Assembly (NCBI GenBank): GCA_003132325.1
Contig: PKXK01000116.1
Location: forward strand, 121,053 to 154,376
Origin: Acidobacteriaceae bacterium
GTDB lineage: Bacteria > Acidobacteriota > Terriglobia > Terriglobales > Acidobacteriaceae
Direction of reading: 5' to 3'
DNA length: 33,324 nt
This document shows positions 22,594-31,262 of this stretch, in pieces (the stretch's first letter is position 1; the number at the start of each line of letters is the position of its first letter). A program made the position numbers and the translations under genes. The notes under the pieces were generated by a model. The model was given only the letters and a program-made list of their open reading frames with translations. It did not search any database and was not told the DNA's origin.

Positions 22594-22608
22594 TGGCCTC
22601 ATAAGTGC
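22594..22608 (+). promoter_or_regulatory. Sigma-54-like promoter of pilin gene 3
   Basis: TGGCCTCATAAGTGC with GG-N10-GC spacing, 95 bases before the ATG. It keeps TGGCC and AAGTGC of the other two pilin promoters although the surrounding sequence is unrelated, which argues that the core is functional. Confidence 0.6.
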
Positions 22609-22702
22609 AGCAAGAACCTGGTGAGCAGGCCCCTGGCGGCCCAGACGAGAGCCTGGAGCGAGCCAAGTCGCAGGGCATCTCACCTTCGTGGAGGCTACCC
22701 GA

Positions 22703-23218
22703 ATGCGAATACCAGTGCGAACACGAGTGCGAACATCGAGGGGCTTTTCCATTATTGAATTGCTGATTGTGGTGGCCATCATTCTGATCATCGCGGCCAT
22801 AGCGGTTCCGAAACTGCTGCAGGCCCGGCTGTCGGCCACTGAGGCCGCTGCCGTTGCCTCAGTTCGAACCATCACCACCGCCGAAGTCGGCTACCTGACC
22901 GCCTATCCGAGCGTCGGGTATGCGGCACAACTATCCGATCTGGGAACAGGCGGGGCCACGCCTTGCGTGCCCTTACCTACGAGCGCCTGTTTGATTGACG
23001 ATTCCCTGGCAACCGCGAGTGCCGCTCCTGGCAAGGGTGGTTACATCTATACGGCAACCGGCAGTTTGGGGACGTTCCTCGTCACTGCGGTGCCGGTCTC
23101 GAATACCGGTGGAGCCCGCAGCTTCTGTGAGGTTGCGGACAATGTCCCGCGCGTCAATCCTGCTGGGACAGCCATCTCGAATGCCGCTGCCTGCATGGGC
23201 TTGCAACCCGTCCAGTGA
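22703..23218 (+). CDS. Type IV pilin, divergent third copy
   Basis: A 171-residue prepilin. The leader is longer and more basic (MRIPVRTRVRTSRG) and is cut before FSIIELLIVVAIILIIAAIAVP, with Glu5 conserved. The head keeps the family layout (TITTAEVGYLTAYPSVGY, then PCVPLPTSACLIDDSLA, RSFCEVADN and AACMGLQP) including four cysteines at equivalent places, but shares only moderate identity with copies 1 and 2. ATG 22703 is chosen because GTGGAGG ends 8 bases upstream; the ORF-track GTG at 22688 lies inside that site. It has its own sigma-54-like promoter. It may be a minor or alternative pilin. Confidence 0.93.
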   Translation: MRIPVRTRVRTSRGFSIIELLIVVAIILIIAAIAVPKLLQARLSATEAAAVASVRTITTAEVGYLTAYPSVGYAAQLSDLGTGGATPCVPLPTSACLIDDSLATASAAPGKGGYIYTATGSLGTFLVTAVPVSNTGGARSFCEVADNVPRVNPAGTAISNAAACMGLQPVQ

Positions 23219-23428
23219 GACTCCAATGAAGTCGTAACCGGTCGGCACGAACTACGGTTCTTATGACGGGCTTCGGGCTCGTGTGCGTCCGACTCAAGGG
23301 ATCAATGACTTCGGTAAGGGACGGCGGCGGCCATGCTCGTGGATCGCGCTGCATCAGGTGTATCTTTTGTGCATGCTAGGTTCTAGCCGTCTGTGGGTGT
23401 TTCCGAGCGTAGGGAAGTACACGAAGTA

Positions 23429-25078
23429 ATGTCTGGCGAAGAGGCCGTCTCGAACCCTCCAGAATCGCCTGCCCGCCGCTTTTTTCGCTGGCATGTTGCC
23501 GTGCTTCTGTTGATTCTTGTTCTTTTCAGCGTGGTTCGCTGGCGCCTGGCCGGGATGCCGCTGGAGCGGGACGAAGGCGAATATGCCTATGCGGGGCAAC
23601 TCCTATTGCAGGGAATCCCTCCTTATCAATTCGCCTACAACATGAAGTTGCCGGGAACGTATGCGGCTTATGCCGTAATAATGGCCGTCTTGGGCCAGAC
23701 ACCACAGGGCATCCATCTGGGACTTCTCCTGGTGAACGCAGCTACGGTCGTTCTGATTTATTTTCTGGCAGCCCGGCTTTTTGGGACGCTGGCTGGAACC
23801 GTGGCCGCAGCAACCTATGCGTTGCTTTCTACTCATCAGTCGACTCTTGGTTTCGCGGCGCATGCGACCCACTTTGTCGTTCTGGCTGCAATGGCCGGAC
23901 TCATTCTTCTTTTGCGAGCCGATGAGCGCGGTAAATTATCGATGTTTTTCTGCAGTGGGTTGTTTTTTGGCCTCGCCTTCTTGATGAAACAGCCGGGAAT
24001 CTTCCTGGGGGCGTTCGCTTTCCTTTATTTAATCTTTGTCCATTGGCGCAGACCAAGGATCGATTGGGCCCGGCTTGGCCAACAAGCGGGTGTCTTCCTG
24101 CTCGGGTGCGCGTCTCCTTTTGCGCTGACGTGCGTACTCCTATGGCGAGCGGGCGTGTTCAAGAATTTCTGGTTTTGGACCTTCTCCTATGCTCTCCAGT
24201 ACTCTTCGTTAAAGTCCCTCAAGGATGGATGGGAGTTGTTTACTTACCACGTTTTGCCGATTCTGGGCGCGGCCCCTGGGGTGTGGATCATCGCTTTGAT
24301 CGGGTTGACGGCGCTTCTGTGGCATCCGCCAGCCCGGCGGTATGCGGTTCTGATCGTCGGACTGTTCGTATTTTCGTCATTGGCGGTTTCCGCCGGACTT
24401 TATTTTCGGTCTCATTATTTTGTGCTGGTGCTGCCTGCAATTGCGTTGTTGGCCGGTATAGGGGTTGCTGCTGCGGTAAGTTTGCTAGATGCAAAACAAG
24501 TCCATCCTATGTTTCGCATTCTTCCGGTGGTTGTATTTGCCGTTGCCTGTGGCTGGGCCATTAAGAAAAATGCACCCCACTACTTCTCTTTAAGTCCATT
24601 ACAAGCGTGCCGGGCAGTTTACGGCGTTAATTCCCCATTTCCGGAGGCGCTTCCGATCGCGGCCTACCTGCGGGAGCACACGGCGCCTACCGATCGAATT
24701 ATTGTGCTCGGATCCGAACCAGAGATATATTTCTACGCGCACCGCCTATCCGCCAGCGGTTACATCTATGTCTACGGCCTCATGGAGAACCAGCCTTACT
24801 GGACACAGATGCAGAAGCAGATGATTGGAGAGATCGAGGCTAATCGGCCTGCTTATCTTGTGTACGTCAACGACCCGGCATCGTGGCTCACGACCATGGG
24901 TTCCAGCCGGATCGCGCCCTTTCTCGATTGGGCCAATCCCTACGTCAAGAGTCACTACGAGAAAGTGGGACTGGTGGAACTCGCGGAGCCCGAGTCGCGG
25001 TATGTTTGGGGCGATCAAGCTAGAAGCACGCGGCCACAGGCGCAATACCAGATTTCGATTTTCAAGAGAAAGGAGTAG
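23429..25078 (+). CDS. GT39/ArnT-like (PMT_2) membrane glycosyltransferase
   Basis: A 549-residue polytopic inner-membrane GT-C enzyme. The first helix is followed by LERDEGEYAYAGQLLLQG at about 45-62, the acidic first-loop motif of PMT_2 transferases that use lipid-phosphate sugars. About ten to eleven helices follow, then a soluble C-terminal domain (EALPIAAYLREHTAPTDRIIVLGSEPEIYFY). Acceptor and sugar are unknown. It is the second GT-C gene next to the pilin genes. I prefer ATG 23429 after AGGGAAG over the GTG at 23393. The 210 bases before it (23219-23428) show no feature I can support. Confidence 0.88.
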   Translation: MSGEEAVSNPPESPARRFFRWHVAVLLLILVLFSVVRWRLAGMPLERDEGEYAYAGQLLLQGIPPYQFAYNMKLPGTYAAYAVIMAVLGQTPQGIHLGLLLVNAATVVLIYFLAARLFGTLAGTVAAATYALLSTHQSTLGFAAHATHFVVLAAMAGLILLLRADERGKLSMFFCSGLFFGLAFLMKQPGIFLGAFAFLYLIFVHWRRPRIDWARLGQQAGVFLLGCASPFALTCVLLWRAGVFKNFWFWTFSYALQYSSLKSLKDGWELFTYHVLPILGAAPGVWIIALIGLTALLWHPPARRYAVLIVGLFVFSSLAVSAGLYFRSHYFVLVLPAIALLAGIGVAAAVSLLDAKQVHPMFRILPVVVFAVACGWAIKKNAPHYFSLSPLQACRAVYGVNSPFPEALPIAAYLREHTAPTDRIIVLGSEPEIYFYAHRLSASGYIYVYGLMENQPYWTQMQKQMIGEIEANRPAYLVYVNDPASWLTTMGSSRIAPFLDWANPYVKSHYEKVGLVELAEPESRYVWGDQARSTRPQAQYQISIFKRKE

Positions 25079-25125
25079 ATCCGCGCCTGTATGGGCCTGC
25101 CATCCGTCGACTGATACTTCGTCTG

Positions 25126-25157
25126 GTGTGGGACGGACAGGAGTGTCCGCCCCACAC
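25126..25157. repeat. GGACA/TGTCC palindrome after the GT39 gene
   Basis: GTGTGGGACGGACA then GGAGTGTCCGCCCCACAC: near-perfect inverted arms, the compact relative of the arms of the 18486-18600 element. It lies 48 bases after the glycosyltransferase stop, where it could act as a terminator-like structure, though no T-run follows. Confidence 0.65.
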
Positions 25158-25245
25158 AACCACAAAGGTTACCTTTGTACTAGCCGCGACGCCCTCTCGC
25201 TTGCTTATAATTCTTCTTGATCCTCAACCGGTCCTCTGAACAGCC

Positions 25246-26187
25246 ATGATTGCCATTGAGACAATCAATCTAGAAAAGACATACGCGGTAGCATTCTGGC
25301 GGAAGACGCCGCGCGTGGCGCTGCGGCCGCTGAATCTGACGGTCGAGGAAGGCGAAGTCTTCGGCTTCCTCGGACCGAATGGCGCCGGCAAGACGACCAC
25401 GCTGAAGCTGCTGATGGGCCTGGTGTTCCCGACCGGGGGCACGGCGCGCATCCTGGGAAAAGACATCAACGATCCGGCCATCAAGGCGCAGATCGGTTTC
25501 CTTCCCGAGCAGCCCTATTTCTACGACTACCTGACCGCCAAGGAACTTCTCGAATACTACGCGCGGCTTTCCGGCATGGAGCCGAAGGATCGCGGCCGCA
25601 AGGTCGAGGCCATGCTGGAGCGCGTGGGCCTGAAAGACGCCGCGCGGGTGCAACTGCGAAAGTTCTCCAAGGGCATGCTGCAGCGGGTGGGACTGGCGCA
25701 AGCCGTCCTGCACGACCCGAACGTGGTTTTTCTCGATGAGCCAATGTCGGGACTGGATCCCATGGGACGCCGCGAAGTGCGCGACCTGATGGAAGAACTC
25801 AAACAGCAAGGCAAGACCGTGTTCTTCTCGACCCATATCCTTTCCGACGCCGAGGCGTTATGCGATCGGGTGGCGGTGATCCATCAGGGTGAATTGCGGG
25901 GCGTGGGCCAAGTGGCGGAACTGACCTCGTCGGTCGCGGCCAAAGTGGAGTTGATCTGGAATGGAAGCGCGGTTCCGGCTGGGTTGATCGCTCTGGGAGC
26001 CGAGTGCCGCGTGATTGGGGAGACGATCCGGGCGGTGGTGCCCGAGGCACAGCAGGAGGCGGCGCTGGAAATCCTGCGGCGGGAGCGGCTGCGGCTGATC
26101 TCGCTGATACCGGTGCGCTCTTCGCTGGAACAGTACTACTTGCAAAAAGTGGGCGCGGAAGCCGCGCCGGCAGTGGGGGCGAGATGA
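25246..26187 (+). CDS. ABC transporter ATP-binding protein (ABC-2 type)
   Basis: A 313-residue nucleotide-binding subunit. Walker [10 protein letters not shown] is at 43-51, the Q-loop in [15 protein letters not shown], the signature [10 protein letters not shown] at 139-148, Walker [14 protein letters not shown] from 160, and the switch His in FFSTHILSD. The C-terminal 90 residues form the accessory domain found in drug/Nos-type exporters. It overlaps the permease gene by ATGA, so the two form one transporter. Substrate is unknown; a NosF/NatA-like export role is typical of this subgroup. Confidence 0.95.
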   Translation: MIAIETINLEKTYAVAFWRKTPRVALRPLNLTVEEGEVFGFLGPNGAGKTTTLKLLMGLVFPTGGTARILGKDINDPAIKAQIGFLPEQPYFYDYLTAKELLEYYARLSGMEPKDRGRKVEAMLERVGLKDAARVQLRKFSKGMLQRVGLAQAVLHDPNVVFLDEPMSGLDPMGRREVRDLMEELKQQGKTVFFSTHILSDAEALCDRVAVIHQGELRGVGQVAELTSSVAAKVELIWNGSAVPAGLIALGAECRVIGETIRAVVPEAQQEAALEILRRERLRLISLIPVRSSLEQYYLQKVGAEAAPAVGAR

Positions 26188-26957
26188 ATCGAGTGACGCA
26201 CATCGCCGCGAACACCTTCCGCGAGGCGATACGCGACCGCGTGCTTTATAACCTGATCGCCTTTGCCGTGCTGCTTTCCGGGGCTGCGATTTTCGTGGGG
26301 CAAGTCTCCATCAATATCGAGCGGTTGGTGGTGGTGAACCTGGGACTGACCGCCGTGTCGCTGTTCGGCGTGGTCATCGCTATCTTCATCGGGATCGGGC
26401 TGGTCTCAAAAGAGATGGAGAAGCGCACGCTCTACACCGTGCTGTCGCGCCCGGTGCGGCGTTGGGAATTCATCGTCGGCAAGTTCTTCGGGCTTACCGG
26501 GACGCTGGTGGTGAATACGTTCTGCATGGCCATCGGAGTCTTCGCGGCCCTGCTTTATGTCTCACACAAGTTCCAGTCCTCCGATGCCTGGATCCTGGTC
26601 GCGCTGTTCTTCATTGTGCTGCAGTTCCTGATTCTGTGTTCGCTGGCGCTGCTGTTTTCGTCCTTCTCTTCCCCGCTGCTGTCGGCGGTGTTCGCGTTCT
26701 CCTTGTTTGTGATCGGCAGCTTTGCCGAGGATCTGCGCGGGTTCGCCGGAATGTCGCACGGGCTTACGCGGTGGCTGGCGACCGGCGCGGCCTACCTAGT
26801 GCCGAACTTTTCGGCGCTGAACGTGATCGGGCAAGTAGCGCACGAACAACCCATCGCTACGCGGCTCATTGCCTACAATACGGCTTACGCGCTGGCCTAT
26901 TCCGCGATGGCGATCTGCGGGGCAGTGCTGATTTTCGAGCGCCGGAACCTGAAATGA
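26184..26957 (+). CDS. ABC-2 type transporter permease
   Basis: A 257-residue membrane subunit with about six helices. It opens [24 protein letters not shown], the common start of NosY/ABC-2 permeases, and has the amphipathic connector VSKEMEKRTLYTVLSRPVRRWEFIVGKF. I start at ATG 26184, which overlaps the ATPase stop; the longer ORF-track frame lies within the ATPase gene. It overlaps the next gene by ATGA as well, so the three are one operon. Confidence 0.92.
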   Translation: MNRVTHIAANTFREAIRDRVLYNLIAFAVLLSGAAIFVGQVSINIERLVVVNLGLTAVSLFGVVIAIFIGIGLVSKEMEKRTLYTVLSRPVRRWEFIVGKFFGLTGTLVVNTFCMAIGVFAALLYVSHKFQSSDAWILVALFFIVLQFLILCSLALLFSSFSSPLLSAVFAFSLFVIGSFAEDLRGFAGMSHGLTRWLATGAAYLVPNFSALNVIGQVAHEQPIATRLIAYNTAYALAYSAMAICGAVLIFERRNLK

Positions 26958-27871
26958 GCGCCTCGCGCAGAGTCACGGCGGCGGCGAGCATCCTGCTGCT
27001 GCTTTCGCTGGCCAGTTCCGTCCTGCTGCTGCGGCGGCTCGACCAGATACGCGCCGCCGCTACTCTGGAAGACGTCCTCTATTTCAGCTCGCCGAAGTTG
27101 GTCCAACGGCTCAGCCTGGGCTATGACGGGTTGCTCGCCGATATCTACTGGACCCGCGCGGTGCAGTATTTTGGCAGCCGGCATGTGACCAGAGCCACGG
27201 ACTACAACCTGCTGGCCCCGCTGTTGGAGATCACCACAGCGCTCGACCCCAAGCTGGTCGTGGCCTATGAGTTCGGAGCGAACTTCCTGGGGCCGAAGCC
27301 GCCCGAGGGTGCGGGCCAACCCGACAAGGCGATTGCTTTGCTCGAAGGCGGCATCCGGACCAACCCCGACAACTGGAAACTGTATTACGACCTTGGATTC
27401 TTTTACTACATGGACCTGAAGGATTACGGGCGAGCCGCGGAGGCATTCGAGCGCGGCACCAAAGTGCCGAAAGCGCATCCGTTCCTGCGGGTGCTGGCAG
27501 CGCAGATGGCACAGCATGCGGGGGAGATCCAGACGGCGCGCATGCTGTGGCAGGCTACCTATGCCACGACGCAGGACGATATGATCCGGCAAAACGCGGT
27601 CGAGCACCTGCGCGCCTTGCAGGTGGATGAGAACATCACGGAACTGGAAAAGATGGTCGCTCAGTACCGGCAACAGACTGGGGTGGCGCCGTCGAGCTTC
27701 AACGCGCTGATCGGCGCTGCCATTCTGCGCGGGGTGCCGGTGGACCCAGATGGGAAACCCTACAAACTGATGGCGGACGGCCGTATCGAGTTGCGCAATC
27801 CGGAGGACTTCCCGTTCGTGGAGAAGGGGCTGCCGCCCGGATACAAGGCAGGGCCGCCAAAATTGCACTAG
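26954..27871 (+). CDS. Membrane-anchored TPR protein of the ABC operon
   Basis: A 305-residue protein with one N-terminal membrane helix (AAASILLLLSLASSVLLL) and a helical, TPR-like body (for example DKAIALLEGGIRTNPDNWKLYYDLGFFYY and GRAAEAFERGTKVP). The segment GLLADIYWTRAVQYFGSRH near residue 58 is typical of TPR proteins linked to ABC-2 exporters. The C-terminal part (FNALIGAAILRGVPVDPDGKPY) resembles the pseudopilin-like ends of such proteins. The ATG overlaps the permease stop, so it is likely an extracytoplasmic partner of the transporter. No precise function can be given. Confidence 0.8.
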   Translation: MSASRRVTAAASILLLLSLASSVLLLRRLDQIRAAATLEDVLYFSSPKLVQRLSLGYDGLLADIYWTRAVQYFGSRHVTRATDYNLLAPLLEITTALDPKLVVAYEFGANFLGPKPPEGAGQPDKAIALLEGGIRTNPDNWKLYYDLGFFYYMDLKDYGRAAEAFERGTKVPKAHPFLRVLAAQMAQHAGEIQTARMLWQATYATTQDDMIRQNAVEHLRALQVDENITELEKMVAQYRQQTGVAPSSFNALIGAAILRGVPVDPDGKPYKLMADGRIELRNPEDFPFVEKGLPPGYKAGPPKLH

Positions 27872-27879
27872 AGGGACGC

Positions 27880-27956
27880 TCTGATTACGTACGATCCAAA
27901 ACCTTGAACCACGGGGTACACAGAGGTGCACGGAGGCCCCCGGGAACTTAATCAGA
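27880..27956 (+). mobile_element. MITE-like element, copy 2 (77 bp)
   Basis: Ends TCTGATTACG and CTTAATCAGA (8 paired bases) with an interior matching copy 1 at 13827 (GATCCAAAACCTTGAACCAC, GGTACACAG, TGCACGGAGG, then CCCCCGGGA). It begins 8 bases after the TPR gene's stop. A short AGCTCTTAGCTCTTAGC direct repeat follows at about 27965. Confidence 0.75.
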
Positions 27957-28043
27957 CTTTCCTTAGCTCTTAGCTCTTAGCTTTTCGCTCAAAGGCAAAG
28001 GCCGAGAGTTAACTGCGGTTTCTCGATTTGTTACCATGCAGGC

Positions 28044-28799
28044 GTGTTTTCAAGTTTCCCCCAACAATTTTGGACGACGCTATGCGACTGGTGGCGCGAG
28101 CAATCGCGGCAGAAGGGCGCTGCCGGCGCGACTTCTCTGCTGGTAGGCAATTTGTGGAGCTTTGTGCGCGAGTCTACGCCCGAGCGCCGGCGGCAGCGCT
28201 ACGGCGACATGGAGTACGACTGGGAGCATCGCGTCAACACGACCAGCGGCACGGTGGGATGGCGCGCGCGGCTGCTGGGAATGTTTCATTCGCCCTATCA
28301 AGCGACCGATCCGGCACTGTTTCGGGAGATGATGGCGAGTCTGCCCATCGAGTTCGATAAATTCACCTTCGTCGATCTCGGTTCCGGCAAGGGACGAACG
28401 CTGCTGCTGGCGTCGGAGTATCCGTTCCAAAGGATTGTAGGAGTGGAGTTGATTGCGGAGCTGCATCGCGCGGCAGAAGAAAATATTCGCGCGTACCATT
28501 CCGCAGCGCAAAGGTGCTCGCAGATCGAAGCGGTCTGCACGGATGCTTGCGAGTTTGTCCTTCCGGACACTCCGCTCGTCTTGTACTTGTTCAATCCGCT
28601 GCCCGAGGCGGGACTGCAGCGGGTGGTTCGAAATCTTGAACGGTCGTTGGAGCAATCGCCGAGGCCGGTTTGGATCGTGTATCACAACCCCGCGATGGAC
28701 AGCATCCTCGGAGCATCGCGGGCACTGGTGAAAGCCGGCGGAACGGAGTTGTACTCCGTGTTCCGATCGGAGCCAGGTTTCAAGGTTTCAAAATCTTAA
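28044..28799 (+). CDS. SAM-dependent methyltransferase, class I fold
   Basis: A 251-residue cytoplasmic protein. The SAM-binding motif I is FVDLGSGKGRTLLLAS at about 109-124, with the acidic ligand in IVGVEL after the next strand; LYLFNPLP is in the motif IV position. An N-terminal region (RYGDMEYDWEHRVNTTSGTVGWRARLLG) is common in one group of uncharacterised bacterial methyltransferases. Substrate unknown. The start is uncertain: GTG 28044 has only a weak site, and ATG 28209 is an alternative. It stands alone between the ABC operon and lolA. Confidence 0.82.
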   Translation: MFSSFPQQFWTTLCDWWREQSRQKGAAGATSLLVGNLWSFVRESTPERRRQRYGDMEYDWEHRVNTTSGTVGWRARLLGMFHSPYQATDPALFREMMASLPIEFDKFTFVDLGSGKGRTLLLASEYPFQRIVGVELIAELHRAAEENIRAYHSAAQRCSQIEAVCTDACEFVLPDTPLVLYLFNPLPEAGLQRVVRNLERSLEQSPRPVWIVYHNPAMDSILGASRALVKAGGTELYSVFRSEPGFKVSKS

Positions 28800-28916
28800 A
28801 GACTCAAGCCCGCGTTGCCACCGGCCTTAGAACCTCCCAAACTGCATTTCATCGTCATTTCATGTAAGCGCAAGTGCCGTGAAGGTAGAATTAAGAGATT
28901 GGGGATTTATCCGAAA

Positions 28917-29603
28917 GTGAAGAATCGATCAATTTGTCGGCTGGCGACGATGGTGGCCGCCGTTCTTTGCTTCGCTGCGTGGGCACAGAACGCTCATGCC
29001 CAAGAGGTCCAGAAGCTCGCCCGGGCGGTGGACGACCACTACAACCACTTGCGCAGCCTGCAATCGGACTTCACCGAGACTTACCGTGGCGACGGCGCCG
29101 AGCGGGTGGAAGCGGGCACCTTGTGGTTGAAAAAGCCGCGCAAGATGCGGTGGGAATACCGTTCTCCGAAAGAGAAGCTGTTCGTCAGCGACGGCCAGGC
29201 GGTGTGGTTCTACCTGCCAGCGGAACGGCAACTCAGAAAAACGACGCTTCGGAAGCTGGACGACCTGAGGTCACCACTGGCATTTCTGCTCGGTAAGACC
29301 AAGCTGGAGAATGAATTACGGGGGCTTTCGAAGGTTGTAGATCAATCGCCCCTGGGCGCCGGGAACACCTTGCTGCGAGGGGTTCCGCGGGCAATGGTGG
29401 GCGCAGCAGGCGCGGCGAGTGAGGTGCAGTTGGAGATCACGCCCTCAGACCAGATCGTCCGCATCGTATTGGTGGAGACCGACGGGGCTACGACGGAGTT
29501 CCGCTTTGCGGGCTGGAAGGAGAATCTGGAGTTGAGCGATGGCCGGTTTAAGTTCACCCCTCCCCCAGGGGTGGAAACGGTGGAAGGAGAATTGGGACCG
29601 TAG
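28917..29603 (+). CDS. lolA: LolA-like outer-membrane lipoprotein carrier
   Basis: A 228-residue periplasmic chaperone. The signal peptide is MKNRSICRLATMVAAVLCFAAWAQNAHA from GTG 28917, followed by a LolA fold: VDDHYNHLRSLQSDFTETYR, then AGTLWLKKPRKMRWEYRSPKEKLFVSDGQAVWFYLP, the typical half-barrel core. It would carry lipoproteins from the LolCDE complex to the outer membrane. The C-terminal half includes an acidic/hydrophobic insertion (GVPRAMVGAAGAASEV) not usual in enteric LolA. I reject the longer start at 28815 because it precedes the signal peptide by 34 residues. Confidence 0.9.
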   Translation: MKNRSICRLATMVAAVLCFAAWAQNAHAQEVQKLARAVDDHYNHLRSLQSDFTETYRGDGAERVEAGTLWLKKPRKMRWEYRSPKEKLFVSDGQAVWFYLPAERQLRKTTLRKLDDLRSPLAFLLGKTKLENELRGLSKVVDQSPLGAGNTLLRGVPRAMVGAAGAASEVQLEITPSDQIVRIVLVETDGATTEFRFAGWKENLELSDGRFKFTPPPGVETVEGELGP

Positions 29604-29631
29604 TTTAGGGCCAAGGTGTAGGACCAACGGC

Positions 29632-29699
29632 CAGCCCCTAAAGGGGGCTTTTCATCAAGGCTCTTGCGGCATCGCTAAAGCGATGCCCTGATACAAAGC
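29632..29699 (+). repeat. Second copy of the M16-gene palindromic repeat
   Basis: AGCCCCTAAAGGGGG, then TTGCGGCATCGCTAAAGCGATG and CCCTGATACAAAGCC; same order of hairpins as 16934-17003. Here it is in the intergenic region between lolA and pilC. Confidence 0.8.
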
Positions 29700-29873
29700 C
29701 CCTGATGATACCAAGCACAGGATCATGCACGGGGACGAAACGGCTCGGTTACCTGCGTACCGCGCCGCCGGGCTGCTGCGGTAACTTCTTTGGGGACAGA
29801 ATGTTACACTTGGCCTGAGAAAGCTGGACAGCGGGCGCTCGCGGGCAGATCCCTCAGCAGCAGACGAGATCGA

Positions 29874-31073
29874 ATGCCACAATTCCTGGTCAAAGTCGCC
29901 GACGAACAGGGCCATCTGCGGCAGCAGGTGGAGAACGGGTATTCCGAAGCCGAGGTCCACGACCGGTTCACGCAGCAGGGATACCTGGTGTACTGGGTCA
30001 AGCCCCGGACCATCCTTAGCCGGGGCGGCGGCCAGCGCGGCAAGCTGCGACAGTACACGTTCTTGATCTTCAACCAGCAGTTTCTGACGCTGATTAAAGC
30101 GGGACTGCCGATCCTGACGGCGCTGGATCTCTTGATCAAGCGGCAACGGGACAAGTCTCTGTTGCGGCCGCTCGAAAATGTGCGCGAGCGGGTCAAAGGG
30201 GGCGAGTTGCTCTCCGATGCCTTCGCCGCCCAGCAGGTGTTTCCGAAGATGTACACGACCACGCTGTTGGCCGGGGAGAAGAGCGGCAGCATGGAAGAAG
30301 TTCTCGGCCGCTACATCGCGTATCAGCGGATGGTGCAGACTTTCCGCAAGAAGTTGCTGGTGTCGCTGGTGTATCCCGCGCTGCTGGTCTCGGTGGTGAC
30401 GGTGATGCTGATTTTTCTGATCACCTACGTGGTGCCGAAGTTTGCCGACCTGTTCAACAACCTGGGGGCGCAACTGCCGGCGATCACCGTGTTCATGCTG
30501 GCGGTCGGTCTGAACGCGCAGAAGTATGGGTGGATCGTGCTGCTGGCCGCCGCAGTCGCGGTGGTTTTGTTGTTGCGGTGGAAACAGAGCGATCGGGGGG
30601 CGGAACGCATTGACCGGTTTCTGCTGCGGCTGCCGCTGATCGGGGAAATCCGGCTGAAGTATCAGGTGGCGAATTTTTCGCGCATTCTGGCGACGCTGCT
30701 GCAAGGCGGGCTGCCCCTGGTGCCGGCGATGGAAACGGCCGGCGAATCGATGAGCAGCCGGCAAATGTTGAACGGGGTCGCCGCCGCGGCGGAGCGGGTG
30801 AAAGAAGGACAGAGCCTGGCGCATAGCCTGGAGGCGCAAAAGTTGTTTCCCGATCTCGCCGTGGAAATGCTGGAGGTCGGCGAAGCAACGGGCGCGCTGC
30901 CGGCGATGCTGGGCTCGGTGGCGGAGTTCTACGAAGAAGACGTGCAGACGGCTCTGAGCGCAGCCATGGCGCTGATTGAGCCGTTGATCCTGGTCGTCAT
31001 GGCGGTTTTTGTCGGCGGAATCCTGATCTCTCTGTATATGCCGATCTTTACCTTGGGAGCGAGCGTGCACTAG
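29874..31073 (+). CDS. pilC: Type IV pilus inner-membrane platform protein PilC (GspF family)
   Basis: A 399-residue polytopic protein with two GspF domains. The first (FNQQFLTLIKAGLPILTALDLL ... LLAGEKSGSMEEVLGRY) and second (ANFSRILATLLQGGLPLVPAMETAGE ... MLEVGEATGALPAMLGSVAEFYE) are followed by membrane helices (LVYPALLVSVVTVMLIFLITYVVP; ALIEPLILVVMAVFVGGILISLYMPIF). It anchors the motor ATPase and pilin assembly in the inner membrane. I start at ATG 29874; the ORF-track start adds 28 unrelated residues. PilB follows after a repeat-filled gap, and pilins are 9-11 kb upstream. Confidence 0.94.
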   Translation: MPQFLVKVADEQGHLRQQVENGYSEAEVHDRFTQQGYLVYWVKPRTILSRGGGQRGKLRQYTFLIFNQQFLTLIKAGLPILTALDLLIKRQRDKSLLRPLENVRERVKGGELLSDAFAAQQVFPKMYTTTLLAGEKSGSMEEVLGRYIAYQRMVQTFRKKLLVSLVYPALLVSVVTVMLIFLITYVVPKFADLFNNLGAQLPAITVFMLAVGLNAQKYGWIVLLAAAVAVVLLLRWKQSDRGAERIDRFLLRLPLIGEIRLKYQVANFSRILATLLQGGLPLVPAMETAGESMSSRQMLNGVAAAAERVKEGQSLAHSLEAQKLFPDLAVEMLEVGEATGALPAMLGSVAEFYEEDVQTALSAAMALIEPLILVVMAVFVGGILISLYMPIFTLGASVH

Positions 31074-31076
31074 GGA

Positions 31077-31262
31077 ACCAGTTGCCGGTTGTCAGTTGCC
31101 AGTTGCCAGTTGCCAGTTATTGCCGATGACCTACGAGCGACAACTCAAAACTGGCATTGGAAGTAAACTGGTAAGGGCATTGGTGGAAATGTTTGCTGAC
31201 TGGCAACTGGCAACCGGCAACTGACAACTGGTTTTATGGCAACTGACAACTGGTTTTATGGC
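31077..31262. repeat. CAGTTGCC/GGCAACTG repeat array with inverted arms
   Basis: Left arm 31077-31109 and right arm 31200-31232 are imperfect inverted copies made of GTTGCCAGTT units. A 22-base unit (AACTGACAACTGGTTTTATG + GC) is then perfectly duplicated at 31219-31240 and 31241-31262; the second copy includes the pilB start codon. It fills the whole pilC-pilB gap. Confidence 0.85.

Noticed and set aside
24746-25165. 139-residue minus-strand ORF
   Set aside because: Its N-terminus is the translated GGACA/TGTCC palindrome and the remainder is antisense to the GT39 gene.
26897-27931. 344-residue minus-strand ORF
   Set aside because: Antisense to the TPR gene and extends through the MITE-like element; no domain signs.
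29655-31070. 471-residue minus-strand ORF
   Set aside because: Antisense to pilC; His/Gln/Arg-rich translation without motifs, while pilC is unmistakable.
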